A stretch of DNA of 64,000 nucleotides from Tanytarsus gracilentus. Its lineage: Eukaryota > Arthropoda > Insecta > Diptera > Chironomidae. Below the pieces are notes generated by a model that was not told the DNA's origin, searched no databases, and saw only the letters and a list, made by a program, of their open reading frames with translations. The stretch is taken from the NCBI GenBank assembly GCA_038502055.1, contig JAXRKN010000045.1, forward strand, positions 9,785,501-9,849,500, written 5' to 3'. The position numbers and the translations under genes were made by a program. The first letter of the stretch is position 1. The number at the start of each line of letters is the position of its first letter. Below are positions 40,071 to 51,640 of this stretch, piece by piece.

Positions 40071-42372
40071 CAAACACAAAAATAATCTTTTCACCCTCCT
40101 ACTTCATCTCATAGCTCAAATTTCCCAATAAGTGTCGAATTAAGGTTGAATTCATGTGTAAGGTTTCTTTCATTCGTTAAATGTGTCCGAAATAAGTGAA
40201 CGGTAAATTTCAGCTTGATTAGGAATTGTGAATAAAATCTTCACTGAAAAAGGATAATTTTAAAATCATAAATCACAATAAAATATGGAGATTTATGCAT
40301 AATTTGAAAAGTTGAAGTAAAAAAAATAAAGAGGAGATTTTTTAATATTTTTTACCGAAAATTTTTATTCAATTTAAAACGTTATAAAATTAACAAATTA
40401 AGGTTTAAAAATTTAATAAGACCCTTATCAAATTACTTCCACGAAGGCTTCAACTAAATTTTTAACACTTGGCCTTTGAAAATTCCAAATAAGTTGATAA
40501 ATTTACAAAATTTTTAGGTCAAACTTTTCCGCTCGGTTTAATTCATTATGTCATTCTGTTTCATGAATGAACCTCCTTCTGACACCCAACACCGCCTGTA
40601 CATTGATAACAATTTCATAAACAATCCCACATCGTCGTCATGCAATGCGCATTCAATATATTTTTCTCCCAAGAGCTTCGCACGCCAAATGGAGAAAAAT
40701 TTGCACACTGCACTTTGCAACCTTTATGCATGCGGTTTCTTACTCTTATAGCGCTACATCCATTGCCTCGGAGGAAAATTATGTTATTGAAAACGTTCTG
40801 GCGCAATTTGGCTCTCATGCCATGCTGCTCTCAAACACAGAGAATCGAAGATATTTGCTTTTATAGTATGAAAGAGGTGGGATGAGAAAATAGTTCATTA
40901 AATCATGCTGTTATGGAAGAGATTCTTGTTTTTCGTTCCGATACCTTCTGGTTTGCTCGCTCTTGCCAATTATAAGCACCAATATATGTAGTTGACATGT
41001 TTTTAGCAAGCTGACGACCTTTTTCAATATTCTTTTGTTGTGTGTTTTTGAGGTTATTGTTGTGATGCTTTTGTTACTAAAAACATATTCAAAAAAAATT
41101 AATTAAAATACAAATTTTCAAAGAATTTGAAAAAATTGAGGTTTGACTTTTTTGACATGTTTAAAGTAAATTTAATTTAAAATTGTTATAGAAATTTTTG
41201 AAAGGAAATTTATGAAATCAAAGATTTTTATTTAAATTTTGTCGGAAAATTTCCAAAATAAATTTTTTATTGATTTTTAAAACAAATTTTCAAAGACTTG
41301 ATTATAAATTTATTTCAAAACATTAAAAATTGCATTTTGACTTGAATTTTTTTTATGCAAACTTTTTCGAGCACAAATTAATTTTTAGATGACGACAAGA
41401 AATTTTCATTGTAATTTTACAAAAATGAGGAAAAATTTAAAACTCAAATATTTTTGTAGCAGAATTTCCAAACTTTTGTTTGTGTTTTTAAAAATTATAA
41501 AATTAAATACCTGAAGCAGAAATTATTGACTTAAAACAGCTCTTACATAATTAAAACGAACAACAATCAATTGAATTCAGTGAAAATAAAATAGAACGTC
41601 ATAAATTTTCGCATTCTTCAAATTTAACCATTTCATGATAATTATAGTTGTTAGCAGAGAGCTTAATTAAGAGAATAATAACAAGAGTTGATTAAAGATT
41701 GTCATTGTGCAATCATCAAAGCACACGAACAACAACCATTTTATTTATGGCCCTTCATTATTCTCACATGTCATCGAGGGTTGTATGTGTTTCGAAAATG
41801 ATGCAATAAATTATTGATACTGAAATTGTTATTATGATTACGATAATACGAAGGAGAAATTGATTGCGACCGTGTGGTGTGAATGAGGTGAAGGTGAAGA
41901 AGTTTGAAATAAAATTATTGATTTAAAAATTAAAAAACCGTTAAAAAACAAATCTTAAGAAAAACTATAAAATTTAAACTTTTGAAAACCGTTAAAATTA
42001 AAATCTTAAAAAAATTTAATATTTAATATTTTTAAATCGTTAAAATTTGAATTATTTTAAAACCGTTAAATATTTTTAAAATTTAAAAAGAGAAAATCTC
42101 AATTCTAACTTTACCACCACCCACGCTCCACTGTTCGATAAAATAATTTTCTTGAACCTAATCTCACATCGATTAAATGGATCATGGACAATATGGCAAG
42201 AGAGCATTATTGGAATGCACATGAACTGCATGTAGCCTCGTGTGGTATGTGCTCGATTTGGTCTCTCATGAAATATTGCATTGGCTGTAGATTTAATGAC
42301 TGTTTAATTATAATGGTAACAATGGCAAACTTATAAAGGACGAAATCCTCAAGAAATTTCTCATTCAAAGCC
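40071..42372. other. Intergenic region before ionotropic receptor B
   Basis: AT-rich DNA. A GC-richer stretch at 40538-40885 keeps several overlapping frames open on both strands, but none resembles a known protein. The region next to 42373 should contain the promoter of gene B; no motif is claimed. Confidence 0.45.
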
Positions 42373-45200
42373 ATGAAGTTTGCACACCTTCTATTGTTCT
42401 CCACCATCGGCATCTCGACGGGTAAAATTTATTTTGTCACACGTTCAATTAACTCTGTGGTTTTTATCTAAGCTTCCATCGAGCCAATCGACTACGAAAG
42501 TGATTCAATAATGGCGCCATGCGTATTGGAGTTGTGCGCTAAATATTTCAAATCCGAGCGTGCTCTGAAGGGCTCATTAGTGATAATTAATCTCGTTCCA
42601 AAGCCGAGCATAGTGCAGGCACGAATATTAAGCAGCCTAAACGAGGACAAGGACCATGTTCTCGCTGTGATGGTGAAGGACTCGAAGAAACCTCATCGGT
42701 CGTCACGCGTGCAGGAAAAAGCACAAAATTATTTCATGCTGCTTCAACATTTCGATGATTTTCAAGCGACACTCAATCAGGTTAAAAATCTGCCGACTTG
42801 GAATCCGCTGGCGCAGATTGTCGTGCAATTCACAGTGCCATTTGATGTTGAGGCATTGAAAATTTCATGGTTGAAAAATCTCTTCGATGAATTTCTATCG
42901 CATGATGCACTAAAGGCAAGGAAGAATAATTTTTTATATAAATTGCCTCAAAAAGATTTAAATTTTGCAAAAGTTTCCATCCCTTATCTTTTCAGGTCAA
43001 TGTGATGTATCAATTCAAAAACGAAACAAACAAAATTCGAGTCGAAACTTGGTTTCCTTACTACAACGAAAGTTGCGCTCGTCGGGTGAAAAATATTCTG
43101 AAAATCGAGGAATGTGATGTTGATGCTGAAACAAAAACTCCAACTGTGACATCTTTCAATCAAGAATTGTATCCAAAGTTTCCGAAAAAACTTCATCAAT
43201 GCACGCTGCGAGTTGCGGCTGTAATTTGGGAGCCATTTGTCGTTGCATTGGAGGACGGTTTGGATGAGAATGAAGACCAAATTGTCGATAGCGGACTCGA
43301 GTTACTCATGTTGAAAACAATTTCCGAAGGCATGCAATTTAGTATTAAAATAAACAATGTCAATAAAGAACGTGCAACGAAGGTTTTCAGTGAAAATAAT
43401 AGAACGGGACTGTATGCGAAGCTATTGAGGAAGTGAGTTTGTGGCTGTCGGGCATGATCATGTTTTAATTAATTACTACACTTTCAATTATGTCACTAAC
43501 AGTATCCTTACGGCGGTAGTCATAAAATGTTGTTTAGAAATTTGAAAATTTCATTTACAAAAATTTAAAGAACTTTTTAAATTTAAACACAAAAAATCTT
43601 TAACGGATTTTTTTAAAATTTTAATTAGATTTTCTCAAAATTTTTTAACGCATTTTTTAAATTTAAACACAAAAAAATTTTAACGCATTTTTTAAAGTTT
43701 GAATTACATTTTCTCAAAATATTTAACGAATTTTTTAAATTTTAATTTCTCAAAACCTCAAACGTATTTGTTCAAAATTTAAATTCAAGTTTTTAATTTC
43801 ATTAAAATTTTGAACAAATTTTTAAAATTTAAACTCAAAAACTCTCAAAATTTTTAAGTTCAAAAAGAAAATTTTTCACTTCATTGCTTTTAAAGATTTT
43901 CATCACGTTTTATTACCACAGGAAGAGTGATGTGATGATTGGAGGCTTATACGAGAATCAAGTGTCTCGTAAATTTCTCTCGTCTTCTATACCTTACTAT
44001 CAAGATGACATAACATGGGTGAGTTTTTGCCGACCACATAAATGAAACTCTCTCAAACATCTCCTTTCTAATAATGTTTAGTGTGTTGCGAAGGCCGGTC
44101 TCGCGCCAAAGTGGATGAATGTTTTCATTATCTTCAACTGTAAGTGTCATTTTTACTCATATAAATATTAATTCATATATATGTGTGGATCCTTTTTCGT
44201 TAAAGCAACGACGTGGATTGGATTGATTGTGACATTAATTATCACTTCATTCATATTGAGTTTCTTCGTGCGGAGAGAAAACCTCGCTCGTCAACGTGAA
44301 AATTTTATGTGGTCATTTCTCATCATGTTCTCGCTTGCCAGTGGACAATATGCTCATTATTGGTGTGTGAGGGAGTGTTAAAATTTTAAATCCTTGAAAT
44401 AATTTTGAATTTTTTTAAAACAGGCCAGTTCGTGGCAGTTTGAGGATTTTTTGCGCAGCATTTTTCTTCTTCGGCCTCCACATAAACACAGCCTATCACA
44501 GTTATCTCATAAAAGTGCTCACAAATCCCCGATATATGACTCAAATCGATTCACTTGACGAGGCTTTAGCCTTCGGAATGACATTCAAGGCTGCCGAAAA
44601 TGCGAGAGATTTTTTCGAGAAAAATGATTCGGTAAATTATGACATATGTGTGAGTTATGAACTCGTTTTATTTCCATCTCTCGGTAGACATCGCAATATT
44701 TACTGAAGAATTACATCGTATGTAAAAAGATGGATGAATGCCTCGTGGAAGCGGTGAACGATAAAGAAAAAGCTGTTGCAATTTCACGTTCACATGCGAT
44801 GAAGAATCCACTCGGATTAATCGAAGGTGTCGACTTTTCCTGCTTTCCCGTCGAGGACAATCTTGTGATTTATTCCGTCGTCATGCTGTTCCGGAAATTT
44901 CACCATTTGCTGCCGATGATTGATGAAAAGATTCGAGTGATTTTGGAGTCGGGATTGTTAACAAAGTGGGAGTTGGATAGTAATAAGGAAATGGAATTGG
45001 GAGGCGAAAGTAGTCGTGGTGGTGAGCCACAAATTAAACTTGCAGTAGAACATGTCGAGGGTGCATTTTTTCTGATAATTATTGGACTTGTGATGAGTTT
45101 ATTGGTTTTTATTGCTGAGTGTCTCGTGCATCACTTGGTGAAGGCAAAAATATGTGAAAATTTCATGAGAAAAATTGAAAGTTTTTTTTGTTACACTTAA
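42373..45200 (+). CDS. Divergent ionotropic receptor (gene B), paralogue of gene A
   Basis: Exons: 42373-42421, 42473-42915, 42996-43432, 43922-44018, 44082-44139, 44206-44362, 44424-44631 and 44688-45200 (653 aa). The leader is MKFAHLLLFSTIGIST. S1 contains VAAVIWEPFVVAL and SDVMIGGLYENQVSRKFLSS, then IPYYQDDITWCV. M1 is WIGLIVTLIITSFILSFFV, the pore region FMWSFLIMFSLASGQYAHYW, M3 FCAAFFFFGLHINTAYHSYL and M4 FFLIIIGLVMSLLVFIAECL. It shares with gene A the WEPF motif, the GGLYxNxVSRKxLSS...IPY block, PxWMxxFIxF, the NxAYxxYLxxVLTxPRY segment after M3 and the HHLLPxxxxxIRxIxExG stretch before M4. The Arg of VSRK is kept. The second intron has a GC donor (CTAAAG|GCAAGG). It should be a chemosensory channel subunit; the ligand is unknown. 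Confidence 0.85.
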
Positions 45201-48200
45201 AATTTTGATTTACTAAAAAACAACACAATTTTCCGTTAACCAATTTGGTTTTATTAAAGAGAATTTTCAGCATAAAACTTCTTTTTACCAAACAGAATTA
45301 TTCATGACGATAATTTAATTTGTCATTGAGCTCATAAAGTTTTCTCTCTTTCTCGGTTCTCAAAATATCTTTGTGACTTTAACAAAATGAAAACTTTATC
45401 AAGACAGAAGCACTCGAGATGCTGAACTTCTTCATTTATGGTTTTTTGAGATGGTCATGAAAGTCTATTCAGTCGTACAGTTTATTTCATTTATTAGATT
45501 TGTGTCATTTATTATAAAAGACGAGAGGGAATTTTTTTATGCTGCAACAAAACCAAATTTTAGTTTTTGACGTCATTCAGCATTTTTTTTGTCAAAACCA
45601 TCACGATGACTTTATGAAATTTTTAACATATCCCATAATTAACTTTTGATAACTCGCTTTTTTTCTTTAATTAACTTGACATTCTTCTCCCTCTCTTTTG
45701 ATGAGTTATAAAAATAGATAAGTGTGATATGAATATGAAGATAAAACTCGCTGCTTGCGCATATTTATTAATATAATTTTGAATGTCTCTCGCACGAGTA
45801 TGTAATATGATGAATGACACGTTAGCATGTCAACTCAGGACTTTTTTTTGCTTGAAAGCGGTAAATTTTCAATTATCATTCAGCACATATGGATACGTCA
45901 ACTAATTCCATTTTCATATGCTCTCACTCGACTCTTTAAAAAAATGTGTCTGTGAATTTAATAAAGCTGATTTTTATGAAGTTATATTGCGGATTTTCCG
46001 CTTAAGCTTTCACACGCTCCCCATCTTACATTGCTCAAGTCAGAGGTTTTTTTGTTCCCTTTCTCTTTCACTTGCTCCTCTTTATCATTCTCTCAAGTAG
46101 ATTATGCAAAGCGAGCAATATTTACTTCATTTTGTCGCGTACGCTTCATGCTTCCTTTATGTAAAAAGTTAAATTGTGAATGGTAAAAGCGAGAGGGCTT
46201 TTTGCCTTTGTCTCGTTTTTTGATGGAATTTTTTCGTGTTTTTATTTCAAGCCTTGAACTTTATTTAATTTGAAAATTTGCAAATAATTTTCGATTTTTA
46301 ATTATTTAAAGCTTAATAATGTGAAGCTTTTTTGAAAGCTTTAAAAAATAAAATTTTGAGACAATTTTAACTTTTTAAAATTTTTAAATGAAGCTTTTGA
46401 AAGCTTTTAAAAATAAAAAATTTCAGATAATTCAAAATTGATAAATTTTTTAAAGCTCATTTTAATTAAAATTATATTTTTAAAAAAATTGAATGAAAGG
46501 TTTCCATCACCTTGACTCAACTTCCCTCTCCTCTTTTAAACCACCTTTATGCCGCAATAGATGAGGATGTAAATTACGACACCCAAAAGAAGTGAAAACT
46601 TTATATTTATTGCACACAAAACGACACCCGAACAATTTTCCGATGAGCTTTTTTTGTGTGAGCGTGTTTGCTCTGCTAAAACACACATTACACCATCTCA
46701 AGAGCTTGCTTTTTTAGCAACGTCACATGCGATAAGAAGGGAAACAGCAAAAAATAAAGGAACGAATCAATTCCCAAGGTTGTAATGTAGAACGGAGTAA
46801 AATATCTCGTTTCAGTCTCGAAGCAACAAAAAAATACGCTTAGAGCTTTTTGAGGTGATACTCGAGCAGTATCGAAGCCGTGAAATGAGATTGTGATTGT
46901 AAATTATTGTGAAACTTTCTAAGTTCAATTTGAAAATAAAATTCAATTTACGGAAAGGGGATTTTAAAATAATTGAAAGTATCAATTTTCATTAAGCTCG
47001 TCTAGGTTTTCAAGTGGGAGTTTAAAAATCAGATGTGGGAGGTTTTATAAATCGAGAGATTTTGGTGAAAAAAAACCTTCAAATCCTTTCTAATATTAGA
47101 GATTTTTTTATTAGCATTGAAGGTGTCAAAAGTTCAATGAGAAAAAATTGGGTCGGATTAGAATTGAAATAAATTTTGTTCGAGAATTTTCGCATCAAGG
47201 GAAAAATTAGAGATTGGGGAATTTCAAATTAAATTAATTATTTCATATTAAATTCAGGATTACAATTTAAAATCCCTACAATCAAACAAAATTATCCATT
47301 TTCCCATTTAATTTCAACTTTTTGTTCATCCTAAGAGACAATCAAGGTAAATCAAATTAGTTTCGAGTATTGAACACGTTTCTTAAATTTTTTGTATGGA
47401 TTTTAAGAAACTTGAATTTAATCAAACTTTTCCTTTGTTGAATTAGAACAAATGAAGGGATTAAGAAATTCAGCAGAGTTACATAAATATTTTGAAATTT
47501 TGAATTTTTAAAAATTAAAATCATAATTAAAAACTTGTTATGTAAATTTATTATGGTTTCGTAATACCTAATTTAAAAAAATTAATAAATTTACATAAAA
47601 AAATAATATTTTCATGCAAGAGTCACCACTCTTTGTTAAATTCCAACTCGACTAATCTAAATTGTCTCAATTGAATTTCTCAGCTTCAATCAATAGAGAA
47701 ATCATTCCCAACATAATCGACTCCTTTTGAATTCGTTTGTGTGCAAAATTGTTTCATTAAATCACTTTTTTGCTGCCGCATTTCAATTGCGTACAATTTC
47801 TTTCGCTGAAGAGTCATAAAAATCATTTTCTAGCTCCCTATTTTATTGATTTGTATAAATGAAATGTAAGCAAATGGTATGTGCCGGGGTGGGAGGTAGA
47901 GAGAGTGAGCAAATTCATTTTGATGGCTTTTCACAGCAAAAAGCGGAAATGTGCAATGAATATAATATTAGTAGAAAGTAGTAAACAACTACATAAAGCT
48001 TTATGAGTCGGAGGGAATAACACACAGAAAAATCGCGCATTACATTATAATATTTCCTTTCCTTGTGCCTCTTAATCACGCAAACTGTTAATGTGAATTT
48101 TGGCGCTCATAAAAAAAGAGCCGAGGAGAAAACTCATAAAAATATTTATTTTTTATGTATTTTCTGTTAACGTCTCGAGCTGAAGTTATGAATCTTTCTT

Positions 48201-48380
48201 TAACTTACTAAACCGCCACAATATATTGACCAACGTGCGGCGGCGAGCAATCCGCTTAGACCTTAATTTATGTTGCAGCAAATAACGACGGACAGCGAGA
48301 AAACTATAGCGAAGTATAAAAATTTATTAACCATTTGATGATTTTCATAAATTATGCTCCCTTATTTATTTTATTTTTAA
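45201..48380. other. Intergenic AT-rich DNA
   Basis: No supported coding sequence or RNA gene. It includes the 3' UTR of gene B and simple AAGCTTTT-type low-complexity DNA around 46310-46460. Confidence 0.5.
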
Positions 48381-48389
48381 CCATTTTCC

Positions 48390-48740
48390 CCTAGTGCCAA
48401 GAATTACATTGTGCAATATAAAACATATACTAAATGATAGGCCTAGTCAAACCCTCAAATGGGAAACAGATTTGAAATCGGTTGCTCCTACGAGGAGTTA
48501 GAGCCATTTAAGTCATCTTACTTTCTCACTTTCTCACTTTCTCACTTTCTTACTTTCTTACTTTCTTATTTTTCGATTTAGTGAACGCCATATCTAAGAA
48601 CGGCTGGTCGGATTTGAGTCGGGTTTGTGGCTAAAGATCGGGGTTTGGCTTAGTTGTGAAGAAGTATTTAGTTTTGAGGTACGACCCTCCAAGGACCGTC
48701 CGTGGGTGAAAATGTCCTTTTTCATACAAATTTCTCTTAT
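48390..48740 (+). repeat. Dispersed repeat core, copy 2
   Basis: Same block as 6990-7390 and 49660-50030: CTAGTGCCAAG, AGATTTGAAATCGGTTGCTC, CTACGAGGAGTTAGAGCCAT, an ACTTTCTC/ACTTTCTT run (48520-48570), GAACGCCATATCT, GGTCGGATTTGAGTCGGG and CAAGGACCGTCC. It leads straight into the 120-bp tandem array. Confidence 0.85.
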
Positions 48741-49645
48741 ATGGCTTATGGGTGTCGTTGAACTCGTAATTGTACCAGGAATCGAATGGACTGACATTTT
48801 GTGAGGCATGTCCATCATGGCCGGTCAGGAGTGCCACTAATGTCAATTTTTCAGAACTATGGCTTCATGGGTATCGTTGAACTCGTTTTTGCATCAGAAA
48901 TCGATTGACACTGATGATTTTTGAGGAACGTCCATCATGGCCGGCCAGGAGTGCCACTAATGTCATTTTTAAAACTATGGCTTCATGTATATCGTTGAAC
49001 TCGTCATTGGGTAGGAATCAATTGACATTGACGATTTTTGAGGAATGTCCATCATGGTCGGCCAGGAGTGCCACTAATGTCCATTTTCAGAACTATGGCT
49101 TCATGTATGTCGTTGAACTCGTCATTGTATCAGGAATCGATTGACACTGAGGATTTTTTAGGAATGTCCATCATGGCCGGACAGGAGTGCCACTAATGTC
49201 CATTTTTCAGAACTATTCTTATGTATGTCGTTGAACTCGTCATTGCATAGGAATCGATTGACCAGATGATTTTTGAGGAATGTCGATCATGGTCGGCCAG
49301 GAGTGCCACTACGTCCATTTTTACAACTATGGCTTCATGCACCTCGTTGAACTCGTCATTGCATAGGAATCGATTGACATTGACGATTTTTGAGGACTCC
49401 ATCATGGCCGGCAGGAGTGCCACTAATGTCCATTTTCAAAATATTTCATGTATATCGTTGAACTCGTCATTGGGTCAGGAATCGATTGCATTGATGATTT
49501 TTGAGGAATGTCCATCATGACCCAGGAGTGCCACTAATGTCCATTTTTCAGAACTTGCTTCATGTATTCGTTCAACTGTGATTTGTAATGAATCGATTGA
49601 AATTGATATTTTAAAAATTATTTTGGTCGTCCAGGAGTTTTTTAA
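48741..49645 (+). repeat. Tandem array of ~116-122-bp units, block 1
   Basis: About seven to eight degenerate units. Each contains GGCTTCATGTATGTCGTTGA, ACTCGTCATTGCATCAGGAA, TCGATTGACA, ATTTTTGAGGAATGTCCATC and CGGCCAGGAGTGCCACTAAT. The motif CAGGAGTGCC recurs at about 48827, 48947, 49065, 49182, 49298, 49411 and 49523. Open frames across several units are a by-product of the period and are broken by small deletions, so no protein is claimed. Confidence 0.9.
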
Positions 49646-50030
49646 TGTCTATTATAGCTCCGCTATATTTAATTTTATTTTTAAACCTGTTTCGACCCTA
49701 GTGCCAAGACATTACCTTGTGAATACAAAACTTACTAAATGATGGCCTGTCAAACCCTCAAACTGCGAAAACAGATTTGAAATCGGTTGCTCCTACGAGG
49801 AGTTAGAGCCATTTAGTCATCTTCTTTCTCACTTTCTTACTTTCTTACTTTCTTACTTTCTTACGATCTTGTGAACGCCATATCTCAAGAACGGCTGGTC
49901 GGATTTGAGTCGGGTTTGTGGCTAAAGATCAGGCTCTAGTTGTGAGAAGTATTTTGTTTTGAGGTACGACCCTTCAAGGACCGTCCCTGAGTGCAAAAAT
50001 GTCCTTTTTCATCAAATTTTCTCTTTTTGG
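49646..50030 (+). repeat. Dispersed repeat core, copy 3
   Basis: Second core within this locus, again starting near TATAGCTCCGCTATAT and containing GTGCCAAGACATTAC, AGATTTGAAATCGGTTGCTC, an ACTTTCTT run (49825-49862), GAACGCCATATCTCAAGAAC and AAGGACCGTCC. With the following tandem units it repeats the core-plus-array arrangement of 48390-49645. Confidence 0.85.
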
Positions 50031-50490
50031 CTTCATGGGTATCGTTGAACTCGTAATTGCATAGAAATCGATTGCATTGAGATTTTTGAGGATGTATATG
50101 GTCGGCCAGGAGTGCCCAAAATGTCCATTTTTTAAAACTAGCTTCATGTATGTCGTTGAACTCGTCATTGCATCAGGAATCGATTGACACAGATGATTTT
50201 TGAGGAATGTCGATCATGGTCGGCCAGGAGTGCCACTAAAGTCCATTTTTCAGAACTATGGCTTCATGTATGTCGTTGAACTCGTCATTGCATCAGAAAT
50301 CTATTGACATTGACGATTTTTGATGAATGTCCATCATGGTCGGCCAGGAGTGCCACTAATGTCCATTTTTCAGAACTATGGCTTCATGTATGTCGTTAAA
50401 CTCGTTATTGCATCAGGAATCGATTGACACTGACGATTTTTGTGAATGTCCATCATGATTAACCAAGAGTGCCACTAATGCCCATTGCAA
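50031..50490 (+). repeat. Tandem array of ~120-bp units, block 2
   Basis: About four units of the same family as block 1, with CCAGGAGTGCC-type motifs at about 50105, 50225, 50345 and a degenerate AACCAAGAGTGCC at about 50460. It ends near TGCCCATTGCAACGGAG, after which the sequence turns unique and AT-rich. Confidence 0.85.
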
Positions 50491-50950
50491 CGGAGTAGGG
50501 TACTAATTTATGCGGAGCTATTGGAAATGGCAACGCCGTTTGCAGACCCATCTTGTTGTTTTTTTGTGCTAACTTTTCCGTTCTCACCCAGTGCGGAGAA
50601 ATTATTTATGGCTAGCTTTTATGACCTGTGGAGCTTGCAAAAAAGTTGATAAAAAATTAAAATTTATTGGAAATTTTTTAAATTTTAAAAATATTAAATT
50701 TTTTTCTTTTCGGGATTCAATGACTCACTCGGACAATTGTAATGAAGGTGTTGCTTTTTGTCGACGCATAATATCAGAAGGAAGTTTTCATATCATTTGT
50801 CATTTTATGACTCTAAGCTTGCAACAAGGTTTTTGCTGATGTTTAACATCACAATAAATGTTTATTCTGAATTATAATTTTGATGAATTAATGCTCAAGG
50901 CTGATTTTAATTAGAAAATGTGTTTATGTTCATAGTCAAGGAGAATTTAA
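50491..50950. other. Non-coding gap between repeat loci
   Basis: Mostly AT-rich, with one 82-codon open frame that matches nothing I know. No gene is supported. Confidence 0.4.
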
Positions 50951-50954
50951 TGAA

Positions 50955-51640
50955 AAAATGTTTCAAAACCCACACGTGGGTGTTGCCGTGTAACCCACTT
51001 GTAACAGATCAGTATTGGCTTCCCCTTTGGCTTCACCTTTGGTTTTGTTAATGGCTTCAATGGCTTCCCAAAATGGCTTCAAAATGGCTTCCCAATGGCT
51101 TTCAAAACTGGCTTCCAAATGGCTTCCCAAATGGCTTCCCAAAATGGCTTCCAAAAATGGCTTCCCAAATGGCTTCCATATAGCTTCCCAATGGCTTCCA
51201 AATGGCTTCCAAATGGTTCCACTGTGTTTCTTTTATTTGTTTTTTTTCTTGTGTTTTTTTCCACTGTGTTATTTTTTGTGTTCTTTTCCATTGTGTTCCT
51301 TTTATTCTTTTATTTTCCATTGTGTTCCATTTTCCATTTTTCCATTTTATTGTGTTCCTTTTTCCTTGTGTTTCTTTTCCATTGTGTTCCATTTTCATTG
51401 TGTTCCATTTTCCATTTGTTCCGTTTTCAATTACGAGTTCAATGAGGTCATGAAGCCATACTTTTAAATGCATTTTTTTGTTATCGCGTTGTTTTTGTTT
51501 TTTAAAAGATTTATAAAATGGATTTAGCTCTTGGTTCTTTTCATGAAAGAGGAAAGAAGTTGGGCGGTCGTGGGCGGCGGGGCGGCGGAATAGTGGCATT
51601 AAGTGTTACACCACTTCGTGGGTTACACTAAAAATAATTT
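50955..51640 (+). repeat. Minisatellite-bearing dispersed repeat, copy 1
   Basis: The left end (from about 50955) reads AAAATGTTTCAAAACCCACA, contains the palindrome CCCACACGTGGG and then GTGTAACCCACTTGTAACAG. Next come about a dozen units of a 10-15-bp repeat, GGCTTCCCAAAAT (51016-51218), then a roughly 17-bp repeat, CCATTTTCCATTGTGTT (about 51219-51425), then TTACGAGTTCAATGAGG, which is the reverse complement of part of the 120-bp unit. A second GTGTAACCCAC lies inverted at 51618-51628. The same order of parts recurs in reverse at 56086-56670. No coding capacity is credible: the long open frames in it are simple-repeat frames. Confidence 0.85.

Noticed and set aside
40538..40885. Cluster of overlapping open frames on both strands between the receptors
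   Set aside because: Several frames are open at once because of local composition. None matches a receptor exon or other domain.
48905..49520. Open frames with repeated SWSARSATN-type peptide across the 120-bp units as a repeat protein
   Set aside because: The frame follows the DNA period, breaks at each small deletion, and appears on both strands. No start context or domain.
51016..51218. CRISPR-like array
   Set aside because: Units are only 10-15 bp, directly abutting with no spacers, in a eukaryotic context.
51015..51599. Long Phe/Cys-rich (plus) and Trp/Lys/Asn-rich (minus) open frames
   Set aside because: Pure products of the GGCTTCCC and TTCCATTGTG simple repeats; the same holds for 56086-56686 and 60709-61095.
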